Assembly: GCA_016177385.1 (NCBI GenBank)
Contig: JACOVJ010000004.1
Span: 1 to 6,020, forward strand
DNA length: 6,020 nt
Source: Candidatus Niyogiibacteriota bacterium
Lineage (GTDB): Bacteria; Patescibacteriota; Minisyncoccia; HO2-45-28
Direction of reading: 5' to 3'
Both the position numbers and the translations under genes were made by a program. This document shows, in pieces, positions 5,411 to 6,020 of this stretch. Each line of letters opens with the position of its first letter. The stretch's first letter is position 1. The notes under the pieces are model-generated. The model was not told the origin of the DNA, made no database searches, and saw nothing but the letters and a program-made list of their open reading frames with translations.

Positions 5411-6020
5411 CTACATCAGCCGGAAAACGGAGGGCTTCCGGCCCTTGCGGGGTAAAACCGTGGGGCTCTATACCTGTGGCCCGACCGTCTATGATACGGC
5501 GCATATCGGCAATCTGCGGACCTACGTCTTTGAGGATGTTTTGCGCCGGACGCTTGAAATGGCGGGCTTTCGCGTCAAGCACGTGATGAACATCACGGAC
5601 GTGGACGACAAAACCATCGCGCGCGCAAAAGAACGCGGCATCACGCAGGGCGAACTGACGCGGGGGTACGAAAAGGCCTTTTTTGCCGATCTTGAAAAAC
5701 TGAATATCAAGCCCGCGTGGAAATATCCGCGCGCGACCGAGCATGTCCGCGAAATGATCGCGCAGATCAAGGCACTCATGAAAAAAGGCCTTGCTTATGA
5801 GGCCGACGGTTCGGTTTATTTCGATATCTCGAAGTTCAAAAATTACGGACGGTTAAGCCGGATCGAAAAACGACAATTGAAAGCAGGCGCGTCCGCCTCG
5901 GCTCGGCGAGACGGGCGGGTGGACGTTGACGACTACGCAAAAGATGCGGCGGAAGATTTTGCGTTGTGGAAGGCGAAAAAGGGCGGCGAACCGTCGTGGC
6001 CGTCGCCGTGGGGCGAGGGA
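5397..6020 (+). CDS. cysS: cysteinyl-tRNA synthetase, partial (C-terminus beyond window)
   Basis: CysRS charges tRNA-Cys in the cytoplasm. A frame of 208 codons runs to the window end without a stop. MRLYNYISRKTEGF (1-14) is the usual N-terminus. YTCGPTVYD (25-33) carries the first zinc-ligand Cys27, and the class I HIGH motif appears as HIGN (36-39). MNITDVDDKTIARA (64-77), GSVYFDISKF (138-147) and DFALWKAKKGGEPSWPSPWGEG (187-208) are family signatures. The KMSKS motif would lie beyond the edge. The start at 5397 is chosen because of the -10 hexamer ending at 5390; an ATG two codons earlier (5391) is in the same frame. Residues 166-173 (SASARRDG) are extra relative to the family pattern AGARVDV and coincide with a GC palindrome. 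The enzyme is otherwise intact as far as visible. Confidence 0.96.
   Translation, partial: MRLYNYISRKTEGFRPLRGKTVGLYTCGPTVYDTAHIGNLRTYVFEDVLRRTLEMAGFRVKHVMNITDVDDKTIARAKERGITQGELTRGYEKAFFADLEKLNIKPAWKYPRATEHVREMIAQIKALMKKGLAYEADGSVYFDISKFKNYGRLSRIEKRQLKAGASASARRDGRVDVDDYAKDAAEDFALWKAKKGGEPSWPSPWGEG
5893..5918. repeat. GC-rich palindrome inserted in frame in cysS
   Basis: The outer arms CCGCC (5893-5897) and GGCGG (5914-5918) enclose an inner perfect palindrome, CTCG-G-CGAG (5902-5910). The block coincides with the 24-bp segment encoding the extra residues SASARRDG. The 10-mer CCTCGGCTCG within it (5896-5905) also occurs at 4013-4022, next to the 19-bp inverted repeat. REP-like origin is inferred. 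Confidence 0.5.

Noticed and set aside
5671..5682. AAAAGGCCTTTT palindrome in cysS as another repeat copy
   Set aside because: It lacks the 13-11-13 layout and encodes the ordinary EKAFF segment of CysRS, so it is likely coincidental.
1..6020. Alternative genetic code (UGA read as glycine)
   Set aside because: TGA ends pyrG and rplI at the length expected for each family, so the standard code fits.

Overview
The window looks like a small, gene-dense bacterial genome of the Patescibacteria / Candidate Phyla Radiation, most likely a Parcubacteria-type lineage. The assignment is from family recognition, not a search. It rests on the PyrG sequence style, an HTH protein with a GYAKDYIGYLCR-type recognition region joined to a membrane segment, a small FGLGRLS-type membrane protein, overlapping gene ends, and a near absence of Shine-Dalgarno sequences. 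TGA is used as a stop (pyrG, rplI), so the UGA=Gly code of Gracilibacteria/Absconditabacteria does not apply. bL9 is present, although some CPR lineages have lost it.

Layout: (1) 1-852, minus: the 5' part of a gene for an HTH plus transmembrane protein, still open at the window edge. (2) 853-1066: a 214-bp divergent spacer with a 37-bp palindromic repeat and a half copy. (3) 1067-1471, plus: an orphan 134-aa gene. (4) 1430-1612, minus: a 60-aa single-pass membrane ORF that overlaps both neighbours. (5) 1604-1876, plus: rpmA (bL27), with a very good sigma70-type promoter. (6) 3940 down to 1869, minus: rplI (bL9) and pyrG (CTP synthase), joined by an ATGA overlap; pyrG ends 8 bp inside rpmA, tail to tail. 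(7) 3941-4166: a 226-bp spacer with two small hairpins and a perfect 19-bp inverted repeat. (8) 4167-5357, minus: an S41 C-terminal processing protease. (9) 5397 to the end, plus: the first 208 codons of cysS.

The conserved genes serve translation (bL27, bL9, CysRS), nucleotide interconversion (PyrG) and envelope proteolysis (S41 protease), and form no dedicated pathway. The unusual content is palindromic DNA. Three 37-bp units share a 13-11-13 architecture with arms that differ in sequence but stay complementary; two of them lie inside the open frame of the HTH-membrane gene. A separate GC-rich palindrome coincides with an 8-residue in-frame insertion in CysRS. A 19-bp inverted repeat sits between rplI and the protease gene. 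Several genes (HTH gene, cysS, rpmA) have a -10-like hexamer placed so that transcription would begin at or within about 3 nt of the start codon, which suggests leaderless mRNAs.

I found no tRNA, rRNA, CRISPR array, transposase gene or complete defence system.
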